Assembly (NCBI RefSeq): GCF_947623445.1
Contig: NC_135242.1
Coordinates: 2,294,001-2,358,000, forward strand
DNA: 64,000 nucleotides
DNA from: Clavelina lepadiformis
Taxonomy: Eukaryota; Chordata; Ascidiacea; Aplousobranchia; Clavelinidae
Direction: 5' to 3'
Position 1 is the stretch's first letter. Each line of letters opens with the position of its first letter. Shown one piece after another: positions 23,480-47,773 of the stretch. The notes under the pieces were generated by a model. That model saw only the letters and a list, made by a program, of their open reading frames with translations, was not told where the DNA came from and made no database searches. The translations under genes and the position numbers were made by a program.

Positions 23480-26130
23480 ATCAAACCTTAAATTAATCCT
23501 TTTTGTTAAAAATAAATTATTTTTTAGAGAACCATATCTACATAAGTTAATTGTTAATAATAACATAAGTTAATAGTAACAACAAACTTATTTTGAGAAC
23601 TTTAGTGAGACAAGTGCTATAAATTATTTGACATAAATGCTTCTTAAAGCCATTTGATATCGTTAGAGTACATTTTGGCAGCTGTTTATCAAAATAAGTT
23701 TAAAAGTGAGGTTACAATAACGTATTAAACTTTTGTTCAAATTCTGGATAAAACACTGTTTTGCTGTAAAAATTTTTGGCGCTGAATTTGGACGTAATTT
23801 GCATATTTTCTAAAGCTGCTCACGTTTAAAAGGTCATCTCATGCCAACACGCACAATATCACAACAAACTTGTCGTTGATAATAATTAAGGTTCTTTGTG
23901 CATATTTTACGCATGTGTCGTTCGTATGACAAGGCAAGTGGAAACCACGGTAACTCCCTGAACAAATCATGTTGAGCTGTTTGAGGAGAAGCAAACCTCA
24001 GGAATGGTTTAACAGCACGCTTAAAATTTCCCAGTTTTAGCAAAAACACTTCGCTGCACTGCTAAATAAATCCAATGCAAATGAGCAGAATTTCAACAAA
24101 ATCTTTCTTAAACCGCCACCAGTCAATGTCTTTATAAACCAATGTTCAAAAACTTTTTGTGGCGTTATGCGTTTTAACAGGACATCATGTCGACAATTTT
24201 AAATCATAAAATCCTTTATTCTCTGGCGAGGTTTACCAGTCTTTACTTACTTTTCATCCAGGAAAGCTTTGGTATAAAACGGCTTTAAATTTTTTACATT
24301 TTGCGTCCTTATAACGCAAAACAATTAACGGATAACATATAATATACCTAGAAATTGCACGAATAATAATAACACACAATAACACAATAGTTCATGTCGG
24401 CTACGTTATACAGTAATTGTACGGCTACTTCTAAGGCAAGCATTGTTGCTTGGGATATACAGATACGCGATTAGGTAAGAGTGCTTGGTTAAGAAAATAT
24501 TCAAACAAGGAACTTAACATGGCGCATATGACATAAAACATTTTTTGATGAGATTAATGATGTCAATTGCTGGTTAGTGATGAACTAAAATCAAGCATTA
24601 AAACTAGAACCTGAGTCGGTTTCTCTGTTAAGTTGAGCAAACTCTTAATTCACAAGTAAGTTCAAGGTTCAAGAGTAAGTTGGTTGTAAACGTCATAAAA
24701 TTACTACATTTTCTGCGATTCTTTTAAAGAAAATTACAAGACCGGAACCTCTTTTAAAACAAATTTTTCAAACCTATACATACCAGAATATGTTTGGTTT
24801 AAGAAATCTTTAGCGAGGCGATTAGCCTTCAATAGGTTTTTAGCGAAAGTTGTTAATTATGTTGTTGCACAATAAGCTGATAGGCTACAGGTCTGTTGAA
24901 AATTTTATAACAATGCCTTATTCTTGTATCAAATATTTTTGATTTGGAATTGGCAAAAAATTTGCATTTTCTTCAAAACAGCTCACGCTTAAAATTCCGT
25001 TTTTACCAACAACAAAAAATCTCACAACTAAAATGCCGTTTTCGGAAATTATTTTGCATTCATTTCTGCCAATATCTCATTAGCATAAGGTAAATGCGGA
25101 AATTATCCAGAAAATTCAACTGTGTTGTTCGTGGGAAAAGTTAAAATAAAAATTCGTACGCAGTTCGTGTACGCTCATAACCATAATGCCTCGGGCATAA
25201 CTTGTAATTTTTGCGGGAAAAAACGTGTTTTAACGAGCAATTCTTTCCGTCATACAATTTTTACCGGGATATACGTGATCAAAGTAGGCCTAATTGTCTA
25301 TAGTTAAAAATTGATACATTTTGCACGTACAGTCTTCTACAATCTAAACCATGCCGTCAATGGTAATATAGAGATTAAAGAACCATTCAGAGAAAATAGT
25401 TAATAAAAACAACAGCACGGAAAATGGCGAAATAATCATGCATGAAAATGTATTCGACACAAACTGTTGAAAAGTTCACAGTTTTCCATGTTGTAAAGTA
25501 AGCAAAGAGTCAAAGACTGTAATAAACTTCTACACATAATCAGGAATTCTATGATTTGTAAATGTTAATGAATGCTTGTATAGCTGCCGTAATAAAGTTG
25601 TTGAAATTAAGCTTATTTAAAATTAAGAAACGTCGTTATAAGACGCATAAGGAAATAATAATCAAACATTTATAAGCTTTGACAGGTGAAAGGTTTTGTT
25701 GCATTTCTACTCATTTGCATTGGATTTATTCAGCAAAACAGCGACGAGTTTTAGCTAAAACTGGGAAATTTTGAGCGTGTTGTTAAACCATTCCTGAGGT
25801 TTGCTTCTCCTCAAACAGCTCAACATGATTTGTTCAGGGAGTTACCGTGGTTTCCACTTGTATGGTTCTACGAACGAGATATGCGTAAAATATGCTCAGG
25901 GAACCTTAATTATCAACGACATGTTTGTTGTGATATTGTGCGCGTTGACATGAGATGATCTTTTAAACGTGAGCAGCTTTAAAAAATATGCAAATTACGT
26001 CCAAATTCAGCGCCAAAAAATTTTACAGAAAAACAGTGTTTTTTAGAGAATTTGAACAAAAGCTTAATAACTTATCGCAAAGAAAAAATTTGAGCATATT
26101 TTTTCACAATTTAAAAATTGAGCGATTGGT
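23480..26130. other. Upstream spacer of copy 3 (tandem unit 2)
   Basis: No gene supported. It repeats the 19.3-21.56 kb spacer in the same orientation, with an extra segment of about 400 bases near 24.55-24.95 kb that unit 1 lacks (insertion here or deletion there). Confidence 0.5.
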
Positions 26131-26134
26131 CCTC

Positions 26135-26141
26135 TATAAAA
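26135..26141 (+). promoter_or_regulatory. TATA box of peptide copy 3
   Basis: TATAAAA preceded by GCGATTGGTCCTC, as in copy 1. The donor of the noncoding exon (AAAAG|GTAAGT, near 26.24 kb) is kept. Confidence 0.65.
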
Positions 26142-26387
26142 AAACGAGCCGTATTCTCATTGTATGCAGTCATTTTCTAATAGAAATTGGCATTACAACT
26201 TGATATTTAAGAAAACTTTGGAAAGTTTTTTAAAAGGTAAGTTTTGCAAAATTTCTAATTCTTTTACTAGCAATTAGCTTATGTAGATATTGTTCCTTAA
26301 AGAAAAACAAAATTATTTTTAACAAAAAAGTTTAATTTAAGGTTTCATTTTTTAGGTTCGTTTCCTCTTAAAAGAAAAGTTAGAATC

Positions 26388-27252
26388 ATGAATGGAAGAT
26401 TTTTATTCTCGTTGTTGGTGATTTGCTTCCTGGCATATTCAGCTGAATGTCAAGAGCTAAGACCCATTTCCATTGGTCCCATCGTCGGTCATCGAAGTGA
26501 GTGTAGTTTGTTGATTTGATCATTATTCAAAAGCTACAAAAGACAAGTTAAGGTGTTTATTTGTCTTTGTATTCATTCTTGCCTATGTGTTGTGTATGCC
26601 TTTGGTATAGGTTGTTGAAATGAAGTTAAAAATTATAAAGACTTTTGTTTATTTTAACATTTTTAGTTTATTTTTGGAGACCTCATTACACCTACAGGAT
26701 AATCAGAATCTGCACATGGAGATGCTATTGCCTGAAATTGCCTAATCCATTCACCTTCCAATCATCGGCTTTTCCTGTCCCGGTACGTTTATGTCGTTTC
26801 CAAAGTACTTAATTTATTTTGCTGAAATAATCGGCTTGGTGGTAGAGTGGTTAGCGTAGCCTAACCCGGCTCGTAATTAGGCGTACGACTACCAAATTTG
26901 ATTCCCAGTTGCGCTACCTTTGAAAAGCCTTAGTTCAATGTACGAACGATGCTTGCTTCTGTTCAGTGATTTTGGTGAATAGTTCCAAGTTCGGTCAAGG
27001 AAAAGGAATCATCGCAGAGTTTTAATCGAGCAGAATTTTTCCTTTGTCTAAGGATGAAAACTGTGATACTATACCAGATTAATCTATATAATAACACTAT
27101 TGCGTTTGTATATATTTAGCAATAAAATAACAAATATTTTGTTTACTAAACTTTACTTTTGTTGATTTACGCAGGTTTCGTCTTCTCAATGTCTATCAAG
27201 CGTCCGAAGACCTGTTGAACGGCCCAGACAAATCTTTGAAACAAAAGCATAA
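26388..27252 (+). CDS. Secreted Arg/Cys-rich peptide, copy 3
   Basis: Coding exons 26388-26496, 26667-26782 and 27175-27252 total 303 nt, 100 residues. Same signal peptide; linker CQELRPISIGPIVGHR; exon 2 has WRPHYTYR like copy 1, though the gene is otherwise closest to copy 2. That mosaic pattern points to gene conversion between copies. Exon 3 is identical at protein level. TATA box, noncoding first exon and AATAAA are present, so it should be expressible. Confidence 0.72.
26832..27075 (+). mobile_element. tRNA-derived SINE S1 in intron of copy 3
   Basis: Nearly identical to the insertion in copy 2 and at the same intron position, hence inherited by duplication rather than inserted afresh. 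Confidence 0.7.
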
Positions 27253-27722
27253 TTGTGCACCTACGACCAGCATTTTGAAAATATATGAGCCAGGCCTATA
27301 TGTACCAGAATATGAATGCGTGTTTACCTTTTTGCTTTGTTAAAATGTAAATAAAAATCTAGGCTGCATCTTTATATGTTTTAAGCTGAGTGTTATAAGC
27401 CATTGTAAATCATAGTAGGACTATAACTGAAGCAAATTGGAAATAACTAAACAAGTTGTAAACAGTTTTCACGTATGATGTCATATAAAAACACTTTCAC
27501 GTAAATTGTGGTGAAAAGCTTGTACATTAATGTGCAATTCTAGCAAAAGCGAGTCGATTTTATGCTAAAAGCGACGTCTTATGTGTAGCTTTTATAATAA
27601 CAAGACGGTTTAATTGCAGTTTGTTTTACGGCTGAGGCAATTAACTTGTACACTACTGTAGTTGTTCATACATTTACGAAGCATTTCATGTCGTAAGTCG
27701 TAACATTGTACACGATCTAGCT

Positions 27723-27920
27723 CAGCGGCTCTTAACCTTTTTCATCTGTTTCCCATTTACGCCAACTACCGAACCCAAATTTCCCCGCTTTGGGCGATTG
27801 GGCAGTGGCTACACTGCAAAATGCATGTTATACAGTAAGCTGTAGCGTGTATGTTAATTTACATCAAACATTTTTTCGTGAGTTTGATTTTAGGGTACAA
27901 AACATATATGGGTTAATCAA
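27723..27920 (+). mobile_element. hAT-type MITE, right end lost (unit 2)
   Basis: Same truncated element and same break point as at 23151-23346, so the truncation came before this tandem duplication. Confidence 0.65.
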
Positions 27921-27931
27921 ATAAAATAGAA

Positions 27932-28011
27932 ATGGGCCTTGGCTGTTGACATTCAGCTGAATATGCCAGGAAGCAAATCACCAACAACGAGAATAAGAAT
28001 CTTCCATTCAT
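27932..28011 (-). pseudogene. Peptide-gene exon 1 fragment, unit 3
   Basis: Signal-peptide exon fragment with its ATG still present on minus, ending after the first mature residues at the unit junction. No exon 2 or 3 and no promoter, so no full product is possible. Confidence 0.75.
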
Positions 28012-28059
28012 GATTCTAACTTTTTCTTTTAAGAGGAAACGAACCTAAAAAATCAAACC

Positions 28060-29030
28060 TTAAATTAATCCTTTTTGTTAAAAATAAATTATTTTTTAGA
28101 GAACCATATCTACATAAGTTAATTGTTAATAATAACATAAGTTAATAATAACAACAAATTTATTTTGAGAACTTTAGTGAGACAAGTGCTATAAATTATT
28201 TGACATAAATGCTTCTTAAAGCCATTTGATGTCGTTAGAGTACATTTTGGCAGCTGTTTATCAAAATAAGTTTAAAAGTGAGGTTACAATAACGTATTAA
28301 ACTTTTGTTCAAATTCTGTATAAAACACTGTTTTTCTGTAAAAATTTTTGGCGCTGAATTTGGACGTAATTTGCATATTTTCTAAAGCTGCTCACGTTTA
28401 AAAGATCATCTCATGCCAACACCCACAATATCACAACAAACTTGTCGTTGATAATTAAGGTTCTTTGTGCATATTTTACGCATATCTCGTTTGTAGAACA
28501 ATACAAGTGGAAACCACGGTAACTCCCTGAAAAAATCATGTTGAGCTGTTTGAGGAGAAGCAAACCCAGGAATGGTTTAACAGCACGCTCAAAATTTCCC
28601 AGTTTTAGCTAAAACTCGTCGCTGTTTTGCTGAATAAATCCAATGCAAATGAGTAGAAATGCAACAAAACCTTTCACCTGTCAAAGCTTATAAATGTTTG
28701 ATTATTATTTCCTTATGCGTCTTATAACGACGTTTCTTAATTTTAAATAAGCTTAATTTCAACAACTTTATTACGGCAGCTATACAAGCATTCATTAACA
28801 TTTAGAAATCATAGAATTCCTGAAGTTTATTACAGTCTTTGACTCTTTGCTTACTTTACAACATGAAAAACTGTGAACTTTGCAACAGTTTGTGTCGAAT
28901 ACATTTTCATGCATGATTATTTCGCCATTTTCCGTGCTGTTGTTTTTATTAACTATTTTCTCTGAATGGTTCTTTAATCTCTATATTACCATTAGGTATA
29001 TTAACCTCTATATTAACCAAAAAGGTTAAT
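28060..29030. other. Truncated third spacer and junction with copy 4
   Basis: 28.1-28.64 kb matches the unit spacer; 28.64-29.0 kb is an inverted copy of about 25.37-25.74 kb; near 29,005 it jumps straight into the intron just before the ATG exon of copy 4. The normal TATA box and noncoding exon are missing. Confidence 0.6.
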
Positions 29031-29082
29031 TTAAAGTTTGATTTTTTAGGTTCGTTTCCTCTTAAAAGGAAAAGTTAGAATC

Positions 29083-29938
29083 ATGAATGGAAGATTTTTA
29101 TTCTCGTTGTTGGTGATTTGCTTCCTGGCATATTCAGCTGAATGTCAAGGGGAAAGGCCCATTTCCCTTGGTCCCATCGTCGGTCATCAATGTGAGTGTA
29201 GTTTGTTGATTTGATCATTATTCAAAAATTACAAAGAACAAGTTAAGATGTTTATTTGTCTTTGTATTCATTCTTGCCTATGTGTTGTGTATGCACTTTG
29301 ATATAGGCTGTTGAGAAGTTAAAAATTTTTAATACTTTTTCATTTTAACATTTTTAGTTTATTTTTGGAGACGTCATTACACCTACAGAATAATCAGAAT
29401 CTGCACATGGAGATGTTATTGCCTGAAATTGCCTAATCCATTCACCTTCCAATCATCGGCTTTTCCTACCCCGGTACGTTTATTTCGTTTCCAAATTACT
29501 TTATTTTGTTGAAGTATTCGGCTCGGTGGTGGAATGGTTAGCGTAGCCTACTCGGCTCGTAATTGGGCGTACGACTATCAAATTTGATTCTCAGTTGCGC
29601 TACCTTTGAAAAGCCTTAGTTCAATGTACGAACGATGCTTGCTTCTGTTCAGTGATTTTGGTGAACAGTTCCAAGTTCGTTCAAGAAAAAAGAATCATCG
29701 CAGAGTTTTAATCGAGCAGATTTTTTCCTTTGTCTAAGGATGAAAACTGTGATACTATACCAGATTAATCTATATAATAACACTATTGCGTTTGTATATA
29801 TTTAGCAATAAAATAACAAATATTTTGTTTACTAAACTTTACTTTTGTTGATTTACGCAGGTTTCATCTTCTCAATGTCTATCAAGCGTCCGAAGACCTG
29901 TTGAACGGCCCAGACAAATCTTTGAAACAAAAGCATAA
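29083..29938 (+). CDS. Secreted Arg/Cys-rich peptide, copy 4 (promoter lost)
   Basis: Coding exons 29083-29191, 29358-29473 and 29861-29938 total 303 nt, 100 residues, frame intact. It differs from copies 2 and 3 in CQGERPISLGPIVGHQ, Phe for Ile at the first exon join, and PTP for PVP at the end of exon 2. It is the inverted counterpart of copy 1 at the array's outer edge. The usual TATA box and first exon are absent, and the acceptor before the ATG exon now has no matching donor. Expression would need a new promoter or a trans-spliced leader. The coding region nevertheless shows no decay. Confidence 0.62.
29519..29763 (+). mobile_element. tRNA-derived SINE S1 in intron of copy 4
   Basis: Same site as in the other copies, somewhat diverged (GGCTCGGTGGTGGAATGGTT head), consistent with copies 1 and 4 being the older arms. 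Confidence 0.68.
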
Positions 29939-30376
29939 TTGTGCACCTACGACCAGCATTTTGAAAATATATGAGCCAGGCCTATATGTACCAGAATATG
30001 AATGCGTGTTTACCTTTTTGCTTTGTTAAAATGTAAATAAAAATCCAGGCTGCATCTCTGTTTGTTATAAAATATTGTAAACCATAGTATAGGACTAGGC
30101 TATACCTGAAGCAAATTGGAAATATCTAAGCAAATTGTAGATAGCCTTTGCGTATGATGTCATATCAAACACTTTCGGGCAAATTATCGTAAAAAGCTCG
30201 TACATTAATGTACAATTCTAGCAAAAGCGAGTCGATTTCATGCTAAAAGCGACGTCTTATGAGTAGCTTTTATAGTAATAAGACAGTTTAGTTGCAGTTT
30301 CTTTTATGGATAAGGCCATTAACTTGTACATTATTGTAGCATCCCATGTCGTAAGTCGTGAAATTGGGGTCGATCT

Positions 30377-30638
30377 CAGCGGTTCTTAACCGTTTTCATC
30401 TGTTTCCCCATTTATGCCAACTACCAAACCGAAATTTTTCTCCATGAAGCGATTGGGCAGTGGCAACACTGCAAAATGCATATTATACATTAAGCTGTAA
30501 CGTGTATGTTAATTTACATCAAAACGTTTTTCCTGCGTTTGATTTTAGGGTACAAAACATATATAGGTTAATTATTTCTCACCTGAACTTGCAAAATTTT
30601 GAATTGGTAGTAAAATTCCCACAGGTGAAGAACCGCTG
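30377..30638. mobile_element. hAT-type MITE, complete, 262 bp
   Basis: Ends CAGCGGTTCTTAACC and, complemented, CAGCGGTTCTTCACC. Comparing copies, the left flank ATCTAGCT and right flank ATCCAGTT fit a decayed 8-base duplication. The matching place in the left arm (near 17.43 kb, AACTAGATCG) has no insertion. Confidence 0.75.
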
Positions 30639-31108
30639 ATCCAGTTTAAAACAATATTAGGCTATAGATATGTAAGCACTGATACAAATATAATAAAAGA
30701 ACAACGTCTCTTGCTGTTTGAACATAAGAAGCAATTTTCAGAAATAAAAGGTTTTATCGTATTTGCCCGATAACTTTCCAGTTATGTTGGATATGTCACG
30801 TAAGTTACTGTATATTTTCACTAAGTATGGGTCGAAACGAAAATAAACGTCTGTTCATCGCCAAAGTTGCCGCAATTTCTCTCAATGCATAGGGTCGTAG
30901 AGTAGCTTAGAAAACTTGAACTCGTCAATTACTTTACTAATTCATCAAAAAACATGTATACTACTTTTTAATGCAAGGACAAATCCTACAGCGTTTTTCT
31001 TAGCTACTGTTTTTATTCACTAATATAGTTACAGTCGTTCTCGTAACAAAAGCAAGCTGCCTGTTCCAATACTTGCATAATTTTTCGCCATTCGTTCTTT
31101 TTTTTTCT

Positions 31109-32119
31109 AACCAACGGAAACGGTTTCGAATGGCTTCCATATAATAAGTTAGTAGAAAATGTTTGTACGAAACTGAAATCCGCAAAAAATTTTCTGAATT
31201 TTGTATAAAGTTGTATTTTGTCTATCTGCTGTGCACTCGATTGTTCCCGTAACAATTAGTTCAGGTCACTCATTGCTCCAGAAATACTAACCATAACAAA
31301 TTCCAACCTTTGTGAAGCAAGAGGTTTGTTAAGGGGAATCCCCGTTTACGATAACTGAAAGATCTGAAACTTTTCAATACTTGTATTTCAAATTTTGAGG
31401 ATTATTATTGAGTCGAACAAAACTAAGATCATAAAAATTATATTCTAGACGTGTAAAAAGTAATTTTGTTTTTCACATTGATAATTAATTGCAGATTTTA
31501 AAAGCACAGTCCTAGAATCCAACTCTAAAATCTGTACACATCTCATCATATATTTGATTTCTGTTTATTAAAGCCACACAGTGAAGCGCCCACTAGGGGT
31601 GAAGAAACCAAGCGATGGAAGACACACCAAGCAAAGTTGATTGAAATTTTAAAACAAGAACGGAAACACTGTCGGAGTAGAATTGAAAAAAAAACACGGG
31701 CAAAGCGTCAGAGTTTCCAAATTTCGGAAATTAAGTTCGATTTATATAAAAAAAAATTCGCTTCGTCAACTCTATCAATCAACGCGTCACCTGTTACCTC
31801 ATAAAACAAAAGCAGCAACAGTTGAACATACTTTCCACAGCGTGGCATCACAGACAAGTAGGGATACGCCACGCCGCGACAAAGTGGCGCGTAATGTCGT
31901 TAACCACAGTTATGCTTCATACGACAATGTAAAGGCACTAATGATGTCATCACATGATCTCATCAAACAAAAGAAAATAACAAACATCTGGATATAGATA
32001 TGGAAAAATCACGCGACTAAAGGCGCTGACGTTACGCAAGTGACGTAATAATCACCCCATCGAGCCATTCGAGCAACGCGAAAGCAAAAAGGCCGTTGGC
32101 GGTAAGAACGTGCAGAAGA
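31109..32119 (-). other. 3' UTR region of ARHGAP39
   Basis: Beyond the palindrome edge. A minus-strand AATAAA at 31564-31569 is about 550 bases past the ARHGAP39 stop and is the likely polyadenylation signal. A plus-strand open frame here (31683-31997) is not believed. Confidence 0.4.
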
Positions 32120-45537
<13,418 letters not shown>

Positions 45538-45734
45538 TAGGGATGTCCAATCTTTTATTATAGTGGGCCGCATTGTCACTTGAAATAATTCAATGGGCCG
45601 CAGAAACTATTAATTTTCAATAAAAATTGATGAAATTAACTACTTTAACAATATCAGTCATCAAAGTATTCGGAGTGAAAATGACTAGCGGGCCGCAGAA
45701 AAATCTCAGGCGGGCAGCAGGTTGGACATCCCTG
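45538..45734. mobile_element. hAT-type MITE, 197 bp, with exact target duplication
   Basis: Flanked on both sides by ATTTAAGT (45530-45537 and 45735-45742). Ends TAGGGATGTCCAATC and, complemented, CAGGGATGTCCAACC. Inside are paired GGGCCGCAG words. No open frame. Eight-base duplications and this end sequence are typical of nonautonomous hAT elements. Confidence 0.85.
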
Positions 45735-45959
45735 ATTTAAGTCATATACTTAAATTAAATTGCAACTATTCAACCAGTTACATAAGAATGAAACTGAAGA
45801 AAAGTAAAACCAGATATATTTTCAACTGAAGAAAATTTATCAGTAAACTTAATAGTTTTACAAAATTTTCACCTGGTAAATCAATATAAAATAAAACAAA
45901 ACAGCACCTGCTTTGAAATACTTATGTGTACCCAAAATTGTTTAAAACCAATGTCCCAC

Positions 45960-46215
45960 TAACCCAACTGGAAAGTATAGCAGGTTTCGACAAAAAAGTG
46001 TACGTGCAAAACGTCGAATTTTGCTGTAATGACATGCAAGGAAGCCTCAAGTTCTTGTTTATTTATTATACAATGGCATTTACACAAACCGTTTTTTTGG
46101 TTAAGTATTATAAATCAACATGACGATAAAAACATTTTGTTGTTCACATTGATGAATCTCATGTGTGCAGGTAGCACACTTTCTACGATTTTTGCACGCA
46201 TGACTTCTCATATAA
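45960..46215. repeat. Dispersed repeat family R1, long copy
   Basis: Aligns along its length with 16.05-16.30 kb. Unclassified. Confidence 0.5.
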
Positions 46216-47489
46216 AATTCCATACTTCCCAGTCACCTTAAGTCACTGGGCACTAACTGCCAGTTAAAGTTACCAACACATTGCACAAACAAGTTTACAT
46301 AACAATCATTAAGTATACTGGCTAACCGGCACAAACTTATACCAGAGCAAGATTGCAAGCTGCCACCAGTCAGCCGGTATAGGCCTATATCTGTGTATAG
46401 GTTGGTAGGTTTAATTTTAAAGGCAACTTACCGGTCAGCGGTCATTATGCTGTTGTGTGATTTTTGTCGTCTATAAACGTCTTCTGTTTGGTAAGTGGCG
46501 ATCATATTACGATTAATATCATGCACATGGCAGTTCCAAGTGGTGCGTAATCTTTAATTTTTCCAAATTTGAACAGAAATTCAAAATATGTACGTTGACT
46601 GCTTCCACGCTGTAAACTACCTCTTAACTTCTCACCTTCATTCACACGTTTAGTGACGAACTTTGCGATCCGCCAATGGCAACAACATAGAAATCAAATA
46701 TTTCTCAATTGCAATCATGGTAAGTTTTGTGCCAAGATGCGCTAGGTAATTTTCGCAATTGCTGTGATTTTATTCAGATGTTTTATGAGAAGAATACTTT
46801 ATGTCAGAATTTTTTTGGTTTTAACAAATTTTTTAAATTATAAGCAACATATTTCTAAAAGGCCAATCGTCTTAGTTTTTTGATCGGTTTAAAAAAGAAA
46901 GCCTATTTGTGTAAAATGAGATCCTAGAAGGCACTTTTTTGTTTGAAAGTCGATGCAAGAGGGGAATTCTATCTTATGGTCACAGCTTATAAACAACAAG
47001 TTTTAAAGTGAAATGCAGCGTTCAAAAGTAGAGCACAGGCGTCATCATAGCGCAAGTGCAAGCCATATTTTGAAGAATTTTCAGCGAACTGGTAAGCTAG
47101 TTCTTTGTTTTATCTTGAAATCTGCCCTAATTTAAGTCCAGAAAAACGTGCCGTCCAGGCAGAAGCTGGAAATTGCTGAATTACCGGTACGGTACAGCCG
47201 TATGTCATTTTTGATGAGAACTCTTTTCAGCTTTTAGCCAAGCATGAGGAAAGACACATTTTGACATAACGGCGTGCACCCAAGCCATAAATCTTTGGTT
47301 ATTATCTTTCATGGCGTTTAATTTGCCATGTTTCAGTGTTTGTTATAAATCTGCTTAAACGTAGTAGCCTACGTCTTTCTTTCTGTACGTGTTAAAGTTA
47401 AGGGTTCAGACTGGAAAGCAGGTTTTGGTATGGCAGTTACCTGGTTGTGAACAAGAAATCTGGAAATAATGCAGACACAATTTTTGGCG

Positions 47490-47680
47490 TGAAGGCATGT
47501 CCTTGACCATTATAGTCTGTGTATTTACTATAAATTGGCGTTCAAATAGACAGTTTGCTCTTGTTTGTTTATTATAACTAAACATGAGCGTGTAAAAGTC
47601 AGATGTGCACGTGGACCAGTTGTCTGCATATTTCGTGCCTATGCCACACTTTCCACAATGGTGTGCCGCCAGTATTTTGA
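47490..47680. repeat. Dispersed repeat family R1, partial copy
   Basis: Shares TTGTTTGTTTATTATA, the CATGA-CG word and CACACTTTCCACAATGG with the other R1 copies. Confidence 0.4.
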
Positions 47681-47773
47681 ATGATCAAACTGGAACTATG
47701 TTAACTTGCAAACCTTCAAATTGGTTAAAATAAGTTACTTTTTGTTCCCGTATGTTTAGAGAGTTCAGATTCG

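Larger units (their letters stand above)
16960..31108. repeat. 14 kb nested palindrome and tandem array of a secreted-peptide gene
   Basis: The outer arms, from 16,960 rightward and from 31,108 leftward, are inverted copies interrupted by indels; each holds one complete gene copy pointing at the outer edge. Between them lies a tandem unit with a period near 4.55 kb: 20.4-22.9 and 24.95-27.5 kb match directly, as do 19.5-20.4 and 23.65-24.5 kb. The third unit (27.93-29.0 kb) is cut short and joined to the fourth gene. Within each unit the upstream flanks of the plus gene and of the minus gene or fragment are inverted copies. Seen directly by matching words; exact identities were not computed. 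Confidence 0.85.
45735..47773. other. Upstream region of the SAM-domain gene
   Basis: No coding exon secured. It holds R1 repeats and perhaps noncoding 5' exons; AATCATG|GTAAGT at 46,719 is a good donor that could end one. Confidence 0.35.

Noticed and set aside
16960-31108. CRISPR-like or centromeric satellite reading of the repeated region
   Set aside because: Repeat units are kilobases long, contain spliced genes and are partly inverted; there are no short regular repeats with unique spacers.
31683-31997. 104-codon plus-strand frame
   Set aside because: Antisense to the probable ARHGAP39 3' UTR; no family match, no splice or promoter context, and a low-complexity start.
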